DNA of 64,000 bases from Leptospira sp. WS58.C1 (GTDB lineage Bacteria > Spirochaetota > Leptospiria > Leptospirales > Leptospiraceae): assembly GCF_040833995.1 (NCBI RefSeq), contig NZ_CP162137.1, positions 3,022,001-3,086,000 on the forward strand. The letters run 5' to 3'. Both the position numbers and the translations under genes were made by a program. This document shows, piece by piece, positions 43,549-53,525 of this stretch (positions are counted from its first letter, which is position 1; each line of letters starts with the position of its first letter). The notes below the pieces were generated by a model. It did no database searches. It worked only from the letters and a program-made list of their open reading frames with translations, and was not told the DNA's origin.

Positions 43549-45542
43549 TTTTCCTCTATAGGATTCACTTTAATGGTAAGCATTTTGTCTCTGAGTAAAG
43601 CAGCTCTTTCGAAATCCAGTTCCTTGGCGGCTTTTAACATTTCTTCCCTGATCTTCTCTTTCATTTCCTCTTTAGAAGAGAAGTTTTTCTCCCTAAATTT
43701 CTTGTTGATCTCTTCCGCTGCTTGTTCTTCCGGAGCCAGTTCTTTTTCCGTTCGTTCGATCATATCGGCAATTTCCTTTTTGATCGTTTGCGGAGAGATC
43801 CTATATTTCAGGTTATGTTCCTCTTGAATTGCTCTTCTTCTTTTGGTCTCTTCTATGGCCTTGGTCATAGAATCCGTCATCTTATCCGCGTATAATATCG
43901 CAGTTCCGTTAATATTTCTCGCGGCCCTACCGATGGTCTGTATTAAGGATTTATAATTTCTTAAAAAACCTTCCTTGTCCGCGTCCAAAATAGCGACAAG
44001 AGAAACCTCGGGGAGATCCAATCCTTCCCTTAAAAGATTGATCCCTACCAGGACATCATATATTCCTTTCCTGAGATCCCGGATGATCTCCACCCTTTCC
44101 AAGGTATCCACTTCGGAATGGAGATAGGAAACTTTAAGCCCTAGTTCCTTATAATAGTCCGTTAAGTCTTCCGCCATCTTCTTGGTTAATGTGGTGACTA
44201 AGACCCTCTCTCCCAGTTCTATCCTTTTTCGGATCTCTACTAAAAGGTCCTCTACCTGATTTTTCGTAGGTCGGACTTCTACGTTCGGGTCGAGAAGCCC
44301 CGTAGGACGAATGATCTGTTCTACTCTTGTTTTACTCTTCTCTAATTCGTATTCCGCAGGTGTAGCGGATACATAGAGTGTTTTCGGAGTTAACAATTCG
44401 AATTCCGTAAAGTTCAAAGGTCGATTATCAAGGGCAGAAGGTAATCTGAATCCGAAATCCACCAGAGTTTGCTTACGAGCCCTATCGCCGGCATACATTC
44501 CACCCACCTGAGGAATGGTAACATGAGACTCGTCCACTATAAGTAAAAAATCCCCGCGGAAATAGTCTATGAGACAAGCAGGTCTTTCTCCTTCTTTTCT
44601 TCCTGTGAGATGACGGGAATAATTTTCGATCCCGTTACAATAACCCATCTCTTGCAGCATTTCCATATCGTAATTCGTTCTGGATACGATACGCTGAGCT
44701 TCCAAAAACTTGTTCTCTTTGGTGAACTTGATCTCTTGTTCCGCCATCTCATCTTTAATTCTTTTTACGGCGTCCTTTATCAAAGGAGGCGACATGATGA
44801 AGTGTTTTGCAGGATAGATAAAACATTTTTCCTGTTTTGCAAGTACTTGAGCGGTAACCGGATGTATCCTGGAAATAGAATCCACTTCGTCTCCGAAAAA
44901 TTCGATACGGAATGCATCCGTATGATAGGCAGGATAAACTTCGATTGAATCCCCTCTTACTCTGAAATTTCCCCGAGAGAAATCCGTATCATTACGATTA
45001 TATTGTATATGCAGAAGTTTGCGGATGACCTGATCTCTGTCTATGATATCACCTTTTGTCAAAGCAACAACGGAGTTCACATATTCTTCCGGAGATCCTA
45101 AACCGTAAATACAAGAAACGGAGCTAACGATCACCACATCGTCTCTTTCCAGCAGAGAAGAAGTTGCCCGCAGTCGGAGTTTGTCAATTTCCTCGTTCAT
45201 GGACATATCTTTTTCGATAAACGTATCGGAAGAAGGAACGTAAGCTTCCGGTTGGTAGTAATCGTAATAAGAAACGAAATATTCCACCGCATTCTCCGGG
45301 AAAAACTCCTTAAACTCTCGAAATAACTGCGCCGCCAAAGTTTTGTTATGCGACAGTACCAAGGTAGGAAGTCCCATATTCGCGATCACCTGGGCCATGG
45401 TGAACGTTTTTCCGGAACCGGTCACACCTACTAAGGTGACTTTATCCTCACCCTTTTTGAATGCTTGGCCAATTTTTTCTATAGCTTGGACCTGGTCCCC
45501 GGCAGCTTTATAGTTGGAATGGATTTTAAAAATTGAAGACAT
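43545..45542 (-). CDS. uvrB: Excinuclease ABC subunit B
   Basis: The 665-residue protein has the Walker [13 protein letters not shown], the beta-hairpin region ([12 protein letters not shown]), DESHVT for Walker B, helicase motif VI (QTIGRAARN) and the C-terminal UVR domain ([21 protein letters not shown]). It verifies damage and loads UvrC in nucleotide excision repair. It is the full usual length. The rhomboid gene is coupled to its end; the upstream GHKL gene is 60 bp away. Confidence 0.98.
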   Translation of the reverse strand: MSSIFKIHSNYKAAGDQVQAIEKIGQAFKKGEDKVTLVGVTGSGKTFTMAQVIANMGLPTLVLSHNKTLAAQLFREFKEFFPENAVEYFVSYYDYYQPEAYVPSSDTFIEKDMSMNEEIDKLRLRATSSLLERDDVVIVSSVSCIYGLGSPEEYVNSVVALTKGDIIDRDQVIRKLLHIQYNRNDTDFSRGNFRVRGDSIEVYPAYHTDAFRIEFFGDEVDSISRIHPVTAQVLAKQEKCFIYPAKHFIMSPPLIKDAVKRIKDEMAEQEIKFTKENKFLEAQRIVSRTNYDMEMLQEMGYCNGIENYSRHLTGRKEGERPACLIDYFRGDFLLIVDESHVTIPQVGGMYAGDRARKQTLVDFGFRLPSALDNRPLNFTEFELLTPKTLYVSATPAEYELEKSKTRVEQIIRPTGLLDPNVEVRPTKNQVEDLLVEIRKRIELGERVLVTTLTKKMAEDLTDYYKELGLKVSYLHSEVDTLERVEIIRDLRKGIYDVLVGINLLREGLDLPEVSLVAILDADKEGFLRNYKSLIQTIGRAARNINGTAILYADKMTDSMTKAIEETKRRRAIQEEHNLKYRISPQTIKKEIADMIERTEKELAPEEQAAEEINKKFREKNFSSKEEMKEKIREEMLKAAKELDFERAALLRDKMLTIKVNPIEEK

Positions 45543-45602
45543 ATTTTTGGAAAGAAAGACCCGAAAATCGAAGAAGTGTAAAACGTAAAAAAACTGAAAA
45601 AT

Positions 45603-46274
45603 TTACTTCGGAAGGATTTTTTCGGCCATGAACAAGGCCTGTCTTTTATCCTCTAAGATCTCGAGATCCATTTTATCGAATAATTTTTGCATAACCATCA
45701 TCCCTCTCATTAGAGTGGCTGTGGAAGAAAATTTTCCCCTTTCTATATCTTCTTCGATATTTAATTCTCTCAGGTTGTTCACCAGTCGGATCTTAAAAAT
45801 TCCGTTTTTTTCGATTGAATAGGCGACTTCTACGTTTCCGCCGTCACCATATTTGACTGCATTCTCCACCGCTTCGATGGAGCCGATCGTCAGATCCACG
45901 ATCATATCCTCGTCGATCCCGTTCCCTCTCAAGAAAGATTCCATTCTGCTTCTAACATATTGCATCGGTTGGAATTCGGTGCGGCCAAGTAGAAGGTATT
46001 CTTCTGTTTTGGAAGTTTTTTTACGTAGAGAAGATTCCGAAGAGAGAGTATATTCTCTGGGATCTAATTTACTTTTTGCGGCTTCTCCGGAAGTAACAAG
46101 CTCATCCAAAACTTTGGGAACCCAATCCGGAGAGAACGTAGGCTCTTCTCTGAATTTTCGAAGAGTGTCCATACGGATCCACGCATGGAAATCCTGGGAA
46201 TTACCTGTTAAACCGTTTGCTAGGAGTTCCCGAATTCGGGCTTGTATCTCTCCTAGGGAAAAGGACATTCCCAT
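45603..46274 (-). CDS. GHKL ATPase, RsbW/anti-sigma-like
   Basis: The 223-residue protein has an N-terminal region of about 110 residues without a known motif and a C-terminal ATP-binding domain. The N box is TIGSIEAVENAVKYG, followed by IKIRLVNNLREL and a short G-box region (STATLMRGMMVMQKLFD). The domain resembles RsbW-type serine kinases that bind sigma or anti-sigma-antagonist proteins. No sigma factor or STAS protein is adjacent, but the PP2C-type receptor at 1350 would be a natural opponent in such a pathway (inference). Confidence 0.78.
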   Translation of the reverse strand: MGMSFSLGEIQARIRELLANGLTGNSQDFHAWIRMDTLRKFREEPTFSPDWVPKVLDELVTSGEAAKSKLDPREYTLSSESSLRKKTSKTEEYLLLGRTEFQPMQYVRSRMESFLRGNGIDEDMIVDLTIGSIEAVENAVKYGDGGNVEVAYSIEKNGIFKIRLVNNLRELNIEEDIERGKFSSTATLMRGMMVMQKLFDKMDLEILEDKRQALFMAEKILPK

Positions 46275-46341
46275 ATTTTTCCATAGGACCGTTTTTTTCG
46301 AGGGGTGTAAATCCGATTTTTTCCGGAAGACAGTTTCCGAT

Positions 46342-46803
46342 TCACCAACGTCGGATTTGCCGCAATGCTTCGTATGCGATTACAGCGACAGCGTTACTCA
46401 AATTCAAACACCTGCAATCTTCTTCCATCGGGATCCGAAGGATCCCATTAGGGATCTCTGATTGAAAAATTTCCGGAGGTAATCCGGAAGTTTCATTTCC
46501 GAACAAAAATACGTCATTCTCCCCATAATGAGGAGTTGTATAAGAAATTTTACCCTTAGTGGATATTAAATATAATTTGGAATCGGAAGGTAAAGATTTT
46601 GAGAAAGTTTCCCAACTAGGATGAAGGGTCAATTTTAGTTTATCCCAATAATCCAACCCTGCTCTTCTTGCCGCTTTTTCAGACAACTCGAAGGCAGGTT
46701 CTCCTACAATATGCAACTCCGCACCTAAGGCGACGCAGAGTCGGGCGATATTTCCCGTATTGGGAGGTATCTCCGGTCGATACAATGCGATCCGGAGAGC
46801 CAT
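46342..46803 (-). CDS. trmL: tRNA (cytidine/uridine-34-2'-O)-methyltransferase TrmL
   Basis: The 153-residue SPOUT methyltransferase has the three family motifs: ALYRPEIPPNTGNIARLC near the start, FLFGNETSGLP in the middle and CRCLNLSNAVAVIAYEALRQ at the end. It methylates the wobble ribose of certain leucine tRNAs. Length is as usual for TrmL. Its start abuts the S1-protein stop. Confidence 0.93.
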   Translation of the reverse strand: MALRIALYRPEIPPNTGNIARLCVALGAELHIVGEPAFELSEKAARRAGLDYWDKLKLTLHPSWETFSKSLPSDSKLYLISTKGKISYTTPHYGENDVFLFGNETSGLPPEIFQSEIPNGILRIPMEEDCRCLNLSNAVAVIAYEALRQIRRW

Positions 46804-47952
46804 TTAACCTTTTTTCTGTCCCTTGTTTAAGGATTTTGCAAGAATAGCGCCGAAAGATCCGGTGGAAGAAGTCTCTTCCGAAAGATATCCACTATAATCC
46901 AATCTTTCCTGCACTTCTTTCGCTTTTGCAAGGGAAAGTGAGATCTGTCTTTTTGTAGGATTCACTTCCGTTACGAAGGCAGAAACCGAATCACCGGTCT
47001 TGAAATGTTGTGCAGCAGGCGTACGATTTTGTAGTCCCGTTTCTCGATTGGGAACCAGTCCGGAAAAATGTTCATTCAATTTTACGAATACTCCGAAAGG
47101 TTTTACACTTTCTACCGTTCCGGTAACCAAATCTCCTTCCTTGAACGGAACATTTTGCGCCCAAGGATCTTTTAGAAAATCCTTAACTGTGAAACTATGT
47201 TTTTCTTCTTCCCAATCTAATTTTAGGACTTTAGCCCTAAGCACTTGCCCTGGATGGAATTCTTTGGAGAGATCGGCTCCTTTTTTGAAAGTGGCTTCGG
47301 AAGCAGGCACAAGGGCTGTAAGTCCGTCCGCTTCCACGATCAATCCGAAGTTATGAACGGATTTGACCTTACAAGTGACGAACATGCCAGGCTTCAATTC
47401 GCCTTTCAGGACGGAAATTTTGGCCTCTCTTTCCTTATCCGCGATTTTCTTTTGGGAAACGATGATCTTTCCCTTATTCCCGACTTCTGAGATCAAAAAG
47501 CGGACCCTTTTGCCAACTCCGTTGTTTTGTTTTTTGAGTTCCGGATCCAATTGGGAGAATGGACAGAAGCCTGTAAGTTCGCCTAACTTTACCTCTACGC
47601 CTGCTTCATTCTCTCCGATGATATGACCTAAAACCGGAATTTCGGCGTGATGAGCCACCGATACCATATCTTTGGAGATTGTGTCCCCGTTCAAACAAGT
47701 GGTGAAGTATTGGTCTCCGGAAGATTCCTGTAGGAAATAAGCCTCGATTGTCTCTCCCTGTTTCGGAGCTTCCGTAAATTCGTCAGAAGCGATAATACCT
47801 GAGAGTCCTGCTTCTTGGATCTTTATAAAAACGTAATCCGATTTGGAACTGGTGACTAACGCAGAAACTTTGGCTCCGGGCTCTAAGGCCGCTTTTTTTC
47901 GGAAACTTTCGTCCAGTAATTTTTGAAACAGTTCTTTTTGATCTTCTTTCAT
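46804..47952 (-). CDS. Four-domain S1 RNA-binding protein
   Basis: The 382-residue protein contains four S1-like domains, the last three at about residues 105-180, 185-255 and 270-345. Typical strands are VTCKVKSVHNFGLIVEADGL and VTGTVESVKPFGVFVKLNEHF. It is shorter than true ribosomal protein S1 (usually six domains), so it is probably a secondary S1-like protein involved in RNA binding or translation. It overlaps the amidohydrolase-like gene upstream by four bases and abuts trmL downstream, so three genes form an operon. Confidence 0.85.
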   Translation of the reverse strand: MKEDQKELFQKLLDESFRKKAALEPGAKVSALVTSSKSDYVFIKIQEAGLSGIIASDEFTEAPKQGETIEAYFLQESSGDQYFTTCLNGDTISKDMVSVAHHAEIPVLGHIIGENEAGVEVKLGELTGFCPFSQLDPELKKQNNGVGKRVRFLISEVGNKGKIIVSQKKIADKEREAKISVLKGELKPGMFVTCKVKSVHNFGLIVEADGLTALVPASEATFKKGADLSKEFHPGQVLRAKVLKLDWEEEKHSFTVKDFLKDPWAQNVPFKEGDLVTGTVESVKPFGVFVKLNEHFSGLVPNRETGLQNRTPAAQHFKTGDSVSAFVTEVNPTKRQISLSLAKAKEVQERLDYSGYLSEETSSTGSFGAILAKSLNKGQKKG

Positions 47953-49325
47953 CGTCTCTGCCCCTTAGTTTTCTTTTTTTCCGGAGAAGAGATTTCCGTT
48001 TTCACTCTCTCCGTCACGACCGTTCTTAATGTTTTTAGTTTATCCCAATTCTGGAGAGGGTCTTCTCTAAAAATCAAAAGATGAGCCGGTTTTCCGACTC
48101 GGATCTTCCCCTCATGAGCCGCCCCCAAATACTGGCAGGTGGTTTCCGTCGCCGCTCTCAAGGCTTCTTTAGGCCCCAGAAGTTCGGATAAAATTCTAAG
48201 TTCCTTCCAGCCGGAAATCCCAGGGAACTGTAATTGGTGACCTGCACCGGAACCGAGTAAGATCCTTAGGGACAGATTTTTGCGAGCTCTCAAGAAAGCA
48301 AGATAGGATTCGTATTCCTTCTCCGCTTCCTCTCGTTCCGATTCGGAAAGTCCTGGTATAGTAGAAAGTACTTCTTTAGACAGCGCTCTTTCCCCAAAAG
48401 TCGGGCTCCATTGGGTCCATTTTTCCCATTCTTCCACAAAAGAAGAAGTTCCTATTCCCTTTCTTGTAAAATAGATCCCGAAAAGTGGAGCCCAAATCTG
48501 TTTCACCAAATTATGAGCCACGGGACGAATGGAAGAAGTTTCCGGGATAGGATGATAGAGCACCTTCGTTTCGGAAGACAAAGCTTCCCAATTTGCAAAT
48601 TCTTCTCCGAAGGTGGAGACGGATAATTCCAATCCATTCTTCTCCGCTTCACTTCTCATTCGATAGAGAAGTTTTCCATCCACTTCGAAAGTTTCTCCTT
48701 CGTTATGCCGTAAGAATATATGGATCTTTCCTTTTTTGCCGGAGAGAGAAGACATCGCTTCTTCAGGTGATTTCAGGATCTTATAGCCGGAAGCTTTAGA
48801 TCCGGAAATTTCTTTGGACTCGGGAATTAAAACCGGAGGAAGAACCGAGATACTCGGATACTGAGAATTCTTTTTTCGGATCAGGGAAAGTTCGCCGGCC
48901 CAGGGAGGATCCGCAATACTCTGGATATGCGTGAACCCATGTAGCAGAAATTGTTTCAGATCGGATTCCAATTCCGAACGTTCTTTCCAACCACCGAGTG
49001 AATTTGCCCCTAAGGTTACGTGAGAATCACAAAACCCTGGTAAAATGAACAGAGGATCTTTGGAGGAAGGAGAAGAAGATATTTTCTCTACTAGGCCGTC
49101 TTTGACCTGGATCTGAACCGGACCGGAATATTCCAACGTTTCGGGTTGGACTAAATAAACTCCGCTCCATGACCAGGAATCCGCGTGAATGTTCCCGGAA
49201 AAAACAAGGCTCCCTAAAATGTAGGGGAAGAATTTCGGCAAAATTCGGACCCAATTAGAACGGACCTTTTTTAAAGCTATTAGAATGAGTCTCTTGACAA
49301 ACAAATCGAGTTCCGAAAAGTTCAA
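47949..49325 (-). CDS. Amidohydrolase-like protein lacking key metal ligands
   Basis: The 458-residue product has an N-terminal hydrophobic stretch (FFPYILGSLVFSGNIHADS), then the amidohydrolase composite layout: LFILPGFCDSH near the start of the barrel and KIRVGKPAHLLIF in the C-terminal beta-sandwich. The usual HxH after the first strand is HVT (one His missing), and the Asp that normally appears as GTD is in LGSGAGHQ, where there is no Asp. The enzyme is thus probably inactive or uses other ligands. The start at TTG 49325 is uncertain. It heads an operon with the S1 protein and trmL. Confidence 0.78.
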   Translation of the reverse strand: MNFSELDLFVKRLILIALKKVRSNWVRILPKFFPYILGSLVFSGNIHADSWSWSGVYLVQPETLEYSGPVQIQVKDGLVEKISSSPSSKDPLFILPGFCDSHVTLGANSLGGWKERSELESDLKQFLLHGFTHIQSIADPPWAGELSLIRKKNSQYPSISVLPPVLIPESKEISGSKASGYKILKSPEEAMSSLSGKKGKIHIFLRHNEGETFEVDGKLLYRMRSEAEKNGLELSVSTFGEEFANWEALSSETKVLYHPIPETSSIRPVAHNLVKQIWAPLFGIYFTRKGIGTSSFVEEWEKWTQWSPTFGERALSKEVLSTIPGLSESEREEAEKEYESYLAFLRARKNLSLRILLGSGAGHQLQFPGISGWKELRILSELLGPKEALRAATETTCQYLGAAHEGKIRVGKPAHLLIFREDPLQNWDKLKTLRTVVTERVKTEISSPEKKKTKGQRR

Positions 49326-49330
49326 GGTTA

Positions 49331-50023
49331 ATGGGTCAGGAAATCCGGGATATATCAGACAATATCCGGCTTACGGTGGAGGACGGAAGAATCCTCTCTC
49401 TAAAGACCCATCGGATCACCAGATCGGTCGAGGAACATATCCAGCAGGCGATCGAGCTCATCTTGGATAAGGTCACTTATCCCACCCTTGTTCCAACGAT
49501 TTACACTATCGTAAAAGAATTATCGATCAATGCCTGCAAGGCAAATCAAAAAAGGATCTTCTTCGAGGAAAAAGGCTACGATATTGAAAATCCGATCCAG
49601 TACAAAAAAGGAGTCTCCGAATATAAGGAATTATTTTCCGAAAGTATGGCGGAAGAATACGGAAACAAATCCAAAAAAAAAGGATATTTCTGTCTGATCA
49701 CCTTCGACTATTCCATGGACGGAATTCGGATCGAGGTAACAAACAACACACCGGTGACCATTGAAGAAGAAAAATCCCTTCGTGAAAAATTAGAAAAAGG
49801 AATGCAGTACGGAGACATCGCCCAATTCTATTTAGATAACGCCGACAATACGGAAGGAGCGGGACTCGGACTTGCACTCATATTAATCATGCTGAAAGGA
49901 GAAGGTATCGATCCTTCCTATTTCAGGATCATCATCCGAAAAGACGTAACCATCGCCAGATTGGAAGTTCCTCTTTCGTCTAATTTTAAATCCGTTAGAG
50001 ATCAGGATTTTTCCCGCGCTTAG
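49331..50023 (+). CDS. GHKL ATPase domain protein
   Basis: The 230-residue protein consists of an HATPase_c domain without a phosphorylatable His region. The N box is ELSINACKANQKR and the G2 box is NTEGAGLGLALILIML. An insertion between them includes a Lys-rich stretch. It may bind ATP and regulate another protein, as in anti-sigma or hybrid histidine-kinase fragments. It is divergent from the amidohydrolase-like gene with a 5-bp gap between starts, so its promoter must lie inside that gene. Its stop abuts the glycosyltransferase ATG. Confidence 0.82.
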   Translation: MGQEIRDISDNIRLTVEDGRILSLKTHRITRSVEEHIQQAIELILDKVTYPTLVPTIYTIVKELSINACKANQKRIFFEEKGYDIENPIQYKKGVSEYKELFSESMAEEYGNKSKKKGYFCLITFDYSMDGIRIEVTNNTPVTIEEEKSLREKLEKGMQYGDIAQFYLDNADNTEGAGLGLALILIMLKGEGIDPSYFRIIIRKDVTIARLEVPLSSNFKSVRDQDFSRA

Positions 50024-50791
50024 ATGTACCCAATCTCAGCCTGTATCATCACATTAAACGAAGAAGATAATATCGAAAGATGTCTGTCTTCCCTAGATTT
50101 CGTAAACGAGATCATAGTATTGGATTCAGGTTCCATGGATAAAACGGAAAGTATCGCGAAACAAAAGGGAGCCAAAGTAATTCTCCGGAAATTCGACGAC
50201 TACGTGTCCCAAAAAAACCATGTCATATCTTTAGCAGTGAATCCTTGGATACTCACTCTGGATGCGGACGAAGAACTTTCTCCGGGACTAAAAGAAGAGA
50301 TCAAAAACTTATTTAAGAACGGCGAACCGGAAGAAGACGGGTTCTTGATCCCGAGACTTACGATGTACATGGGAAAATGGATCCGGCACGGAGGCTGGTA
50401 TCCGAATTATAGGGCCAGGTTATTCTTAAGATCCAAAGGAAAATTCGTGGGTGGAAAGGTCCACGAAGCGGTGGAATTGTCCGGAAAGAGGAAGAAGTTA
50501 AAACATCCCGTATTCCATTATTCCTACGAAAATTTATTCGATCATGTGAACTTTATCAATCGATATTCCGAACTTGCAGCCGCGGAAAAATTCGGAAAAG
50601 GAAAAAGAACCGGTCTGTTCTTAGCTTTATTAGAAGCAGGATACAAATCCTTTTGGATGTATTTTGTGAGACTCGGGTTTTTGGACGGCAGAAGGGGATT
50701 GATCCTCGCGATCATGGGATTCTATTATAATTTTCTAAAATACACCAAAGTATTCGAAATGTCTTTGGCGGAAAAAGAAAAGAAGAAATAA
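50024..50791 (+). CDS. Family 2 glycosyltransferase, LPS-core type
   Basis: The 255-residue protein opens with ISACIITLNEEDNIERCLSS and has the nucleotide-sugar DxD motif TLDADEEL. The middle HGGWYPNYRARLF and VHEAVEL are typical of the KdtX/WaaE branch, which transfers sugars to the LPS inner core. A C-terminal amphipathic helix suggests membrane association. It is coupled to the upstream GHKL gene without a gap. Confidence 0.87.
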   Translation: MYPISACIITLNEEDNIERCLSSLDFVNEIIVLDSGSMDKTESIAKQKGAKVILRKFDDYVSQKNHVISLAVNPWILTLDADEELSPGLKEEIKNLFKNGEPEEDGFLIPRLTMYMGKWIRHGGWYPNYRARLFLRSKGKFVGGKVHEAVELSGKRKKLKHPVFHYSYENLFDHVNFINRYSELAAAEKFGKGKRTGLFLALLEAGYKSFWMYFVRLGFLDGRRGLILAIMGFYYNFLKYTKVFEMSLAEKEKKK

Positions 50792-50850
50792 AGACGACGA
50801 TTCCTACTTTCGTAGAGCCGCAACTTTGCGATACTGCGTGGAAAAAAGGA

Positions 50851-50950
50851 AAAGCCCGGATCTGGATGCGACAGCGATCGTAGCGGAAATCCGGCAATGC
50901 GCCGTTTATGGCGCTTTGCTGATTGGAGCGAAGAGCGCGATCACGAGCAA
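50851..50950. repeat. GC-rich intergenic repeat-like element with hairpins
   Basis: The 180-bp spacer has an outer stem CCGGAT with ATCCGG (50856-50861 and 50889-50894) and a second stem GCGCC with GGCGC (50899-50903, 50910-50914), followed by a run of GAGCGAAGAGCGCGA. The composition differs from flanking genes. It is probably a dispersed intergenic repeat; other copies cannot be seen here. Confidence 0.5.
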
Positions 50951-50971
50951 AGCGAGTGAGTCGCCCGTAAA

Positions 50972-51370
50972 TTAATCCCTACGTTCTTTATTATGATTGA
51001 TACGGTTCATGATATAGAGCATGGAGTATCCGCCCAAAAGTACCGCGATCAAATTCACATTGGCAACCTGGTAGATTCCGATCTTAGGGGAGATTAACCA
51101 ATACACCACTTCTCGGATTAGGTCTTGGAAGATAGAAAGAATGATCAACGACCCCAGAATAGCGACTAAAAACGCCACCCAGTAACCGCCTAAAAGATCC
51201 TTTCTTTTATAATAATAAAAATACCAGGCTAAACCGCCGCTAATGGACAGAACAAACAGTATATCCGTGAATGTCGTCCACCAACCCGAAGAAGAAGCTA
51301 AAACTAAAAAGGGTTGAGTGCCGAGTAAAGGGAGAAAATCGTTGAGCGAGGCCAGGATTCCCATCTGCAT
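50972..51370 (-). CDS. Small membrane protein of unknown function
   Basis: The 132-residue product has four hydrophobic segments, at about 12-30, 33-50, 60-82 and 100-120, separated by short charged loops (YYYKRKDLL) and ending NRINHNKERRD. No family is recognised. It faces the glycosyltransferase and overlaps the extended frame of aroE, so the aroE start is likely internal to that frame. Without a ribosome-binding site the exact start is uncertain (ATG 51370 or 51364). Confidence 0.65.
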   Translation of the reverse strand: MQMGILASLNDFLPLLGTQPFLVLASSSGWWTTFTDILFVLSISGGLAWYFYYYKRKDLLGGYWVAFLVAILGSLIILSIFQDLIREVVYWLISPKIGIYQVANVNLIAVLLGGYSMLYIMNRINHNKERRD

Positions 51371-51431
51371 TACAGGTTTTCCGGGTTTTCGGATAAAGTC
51401 GAGAATTTTAGTAAAAAAGAAGCGGAACCCA

Positions 51432-52298
51432 TTGAAAATCTTTCGAGACAGCTCAAAATACTTCGGGATCGTAGGCCGACCCTTATCTCATACCCTCTCA
51501 CCTCTATTACATACTTCATGGTATGAAGACCTAAGTCTGGACTGCGGATATTTGGTTTTTCCTGTGGAAACTTTGGAAAAAAAGGAACTTCTTTCTTTGT
51601 CCAAGTTCGGAGTAAGAGGTTTGTCCGTAACCATTCCTCATAAAGAGATTGCTTTTCTACTCGCAGATAAAACCGACGAGACCTCTCAAGCGGTCAAAGC
51701 CAGTAATACTTTAATTTTCGAGAACGGATCGATTAGCGCGCATAATACGGACGGAATAGGTGCAGTCCGCTCCGTGAAAGAATCTTTTCCGGAAAGTTTA
51801 AAAGGAAAAGTATTATTGATCGGAAGCGGTGGAAGTGCTCGCGGAATTTCTTTCACACTATTGAAAGAAGCAGGAGTAAAAGATCTTACTATCGCTGCAA
51901 GAAATCCCAAAACTTCGGAGGAATTGATCGGCTTACTATCCAAGATTTCGTCCGCAAAGATCCAATCCAAGGATCTAAACGAAGTACAAAAGGATTTTTC
52001 GGAATATTCTCTCATCATTCATACAACTCCGCTTGGAATGAAAGGAAAAGATCCGGGACCCGCTATCCCCGAGTCTTGTTTTGTAGAAGGTCAAATCGTA
52101 TTCGATATAGTCTATAACCCTCTGGAAACTCCTTTGGTTTTAGGGGCCAAGAGGAAGGGCGCCAAGATCGTACCTGGAACGGATATGTTACTCTACCAAG
52201 CGGTAGAACAATTCAGATTATTCACCGGCGTAAATTTAAGTACCGACCTAATCGAAAAAGGAAGGTCCAGGCTGTTAAATGCTCTCGGATACACCTGA
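51432..52298 (+). CDS. aroE: Shikimate dehydrogenase
   Basis: The protein reduces 3-dehydroshikimate with NADPH in aromatic amino-acid synthesis. Seen are the substrate region FGIVGRPLSHTLSPLLHT, the catalytic Lys in VTIPHKE, the NADPH loop LLIGSGGSARGISF and the final PGTDMLLYQAVEQFRLFTG. The frame is open from 51318, but the family core begins just after TTG 51432, and the earlier part overlaps an opposite gene. That start gives 288 residues, close to the usual length. folC follows 21 bp later. Confidence 0.95.
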   Translation: MKIFRDSSKYFGIVGRPLSHTLSPLLHTSWYEDLSLDCGYLVFPVETLEKKELLSLSKFGVRGLSVTIPHKEIAFLLADKTDETSQAVKASNTLIFENGSISAHNTDGIGAVRSVKESFPESLKGKVLLIGSGGSARGISFTLLKEAGVKDLTIAARNPKTSEELIGLLSKISSAKIQSKDLNEVQKDFSEYSLIIHTTPLGMKGKDPGPAIPESCFVEGQIVFDIVYNPLETPLVLGAKRKGAKIVPGTDMLLYQAVEQFRLFTGVNLSTDLIEKGRSRLLNALGYT

Positions 52299-52319
52299 AA
52301 GAATATTAGAAAAACTTAA

Positions 52320-53525
52320 ATGTCTATCCCAGATTTTTTAGAATTCGGATCCAAATTAACCAATTTAGAGAAGACTAGGAATTTTAACGTTTTTGGGGAT
52401 TATTCCTTAGATCCGTTCCGTAAACTAATAGACTCCCATGGCTGGAGAGATCGAAAGAAAGAAAGGCTTAGGATCTCTGTCGTCGGAACGAACGGAAAAG
52501 GTTCCGTTTCCCATTTTTTAGCGGGAAGTTTTTCAAATTTGGGATACGGAACAGGTCTTTATACTTCTCCTCATCTATTCGATCCGAAAGAAAGGATCAG
52601 AATCGGCCCGAATTTCGATCCTATCGACCAAGAAGATCTAAAAGAGATCTCTAATATCCTATTTACGGAAAGTACTTCGGAAGAACTTTCCTTTCTCTCC
52701 TGGTTCGAATGGTTTACACTTGGATCTTTCGTTTTATTCGAAAAAAAGGACATCGCGGTCCAAATATACGAAGCGGGCTTAGGCGGAAGATTAGACGCCA
52801 CAAAAGTGGCGGAACCGGACATACTAGTTATATGCGCTATCGGAGAAGATCATAAGGCGGTTTTAGGAAATACAAAAGAAGCGATCTTAAAGGAAAAATT
52901 AGGGATCGTATCCGAAAGAACGAGGATCGTATTCGCATTAGAACCGGAACCGTCTCAGTTAAAAATACTAAAAGAGTTTTGTTCCGAAAAGAATTTAGAT
53001 CTCCATCTTTTTCCTTCTTTGCCGGAAGGAAAATCCTATCTGGATCATAATCAAGAATACGTAAAGTTTATTGTAGAGAACCTACAGGGATATATCTCTA
53101 AGAAGTTATCCTCTTTGGAAAAGACGGAACAAGTAATTTTTAAACCCCTGCCCCTTCCTCCAGGCAGGTTGGAGACCATATCGGATCTTCCCTTCATCGT
53201 ATTCGATCCTGCACATAATCCGGATGCAATCCGAGTCACACTTGCGTCTTTATCTTCCGCATTTCCAGGTAAAAGGTTTTCTATACTCGCCGGATTTTTA
53301 CCGGACAAAGAAGGAGAATCTATGGCGGAAAAACTTTTTGATTATACAAAAATACAGAATACAAATTTGTATTTTTTAGATTCCAAAGAGTTCAAACTTC
53401 CGGAAGGATATGGATCTTATTCGGTCCTTCCGGAAAAACTTTCGGAGATCCTAAAACCTATACGGAACGCAGAAGGCCTCCTTGTCTTAGGAAGTTTTAG
53501 ACTATATTCTTATATCAAAGCTTAA
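52320..53525 (+). CDS. folC: Folylpolyglutamate/dihydrofolate synthase
   Basis: The 401-residue protein has the ATP loop VVGTNGKGSVSHFLA, the FTSPHLFDP-type segment (YTSPHLFDPKERI), AGLGGRLDATKV and the C-terminal VFDPAHNPDAI. It adds glutamate to folates (and, in the bifunctional form, to dihydropteroate). It follows aroE closely, so the two are likely cotranscribed, although the pathways are distinct. It is convergent with the PEGA gene. Confidence 0.95.
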   Translation: MSIPDFLEFGSKLTNLEKTRNFNVFGDYSLDPFRKLIDSHGWRDRKKERLRISVVGTNGKGSVSHFLAGSFSNLGYGTGLYTSPHLFDPKERIRIGPNFDPIDQEDLKEISNILFTESTSEELSFLSWFEWFTLGSFVLFEKKDIAVQIYEAGLGGRLDATKVAEPDILVICAIGEDHKAVLGNTKEAILKEKLGIVSERTRIVFALEPEPSQLKILKEFCSEKNLDLHLFPSLPEGKSYLDHNQEYVKFIVENLQGYISKKLSSLEKTEQVIFKPLPLPPGRLETISDLPFIVFDPAHNPDAIRVTLASLSSAFPGKRFSILAGFLPDKEGESMAEKLFDYTKIQNTNLYFLDSKEFKLPEGYGSYSVLPEKLSEILKPIRNAEGLLVLGSFRLYSYIKA

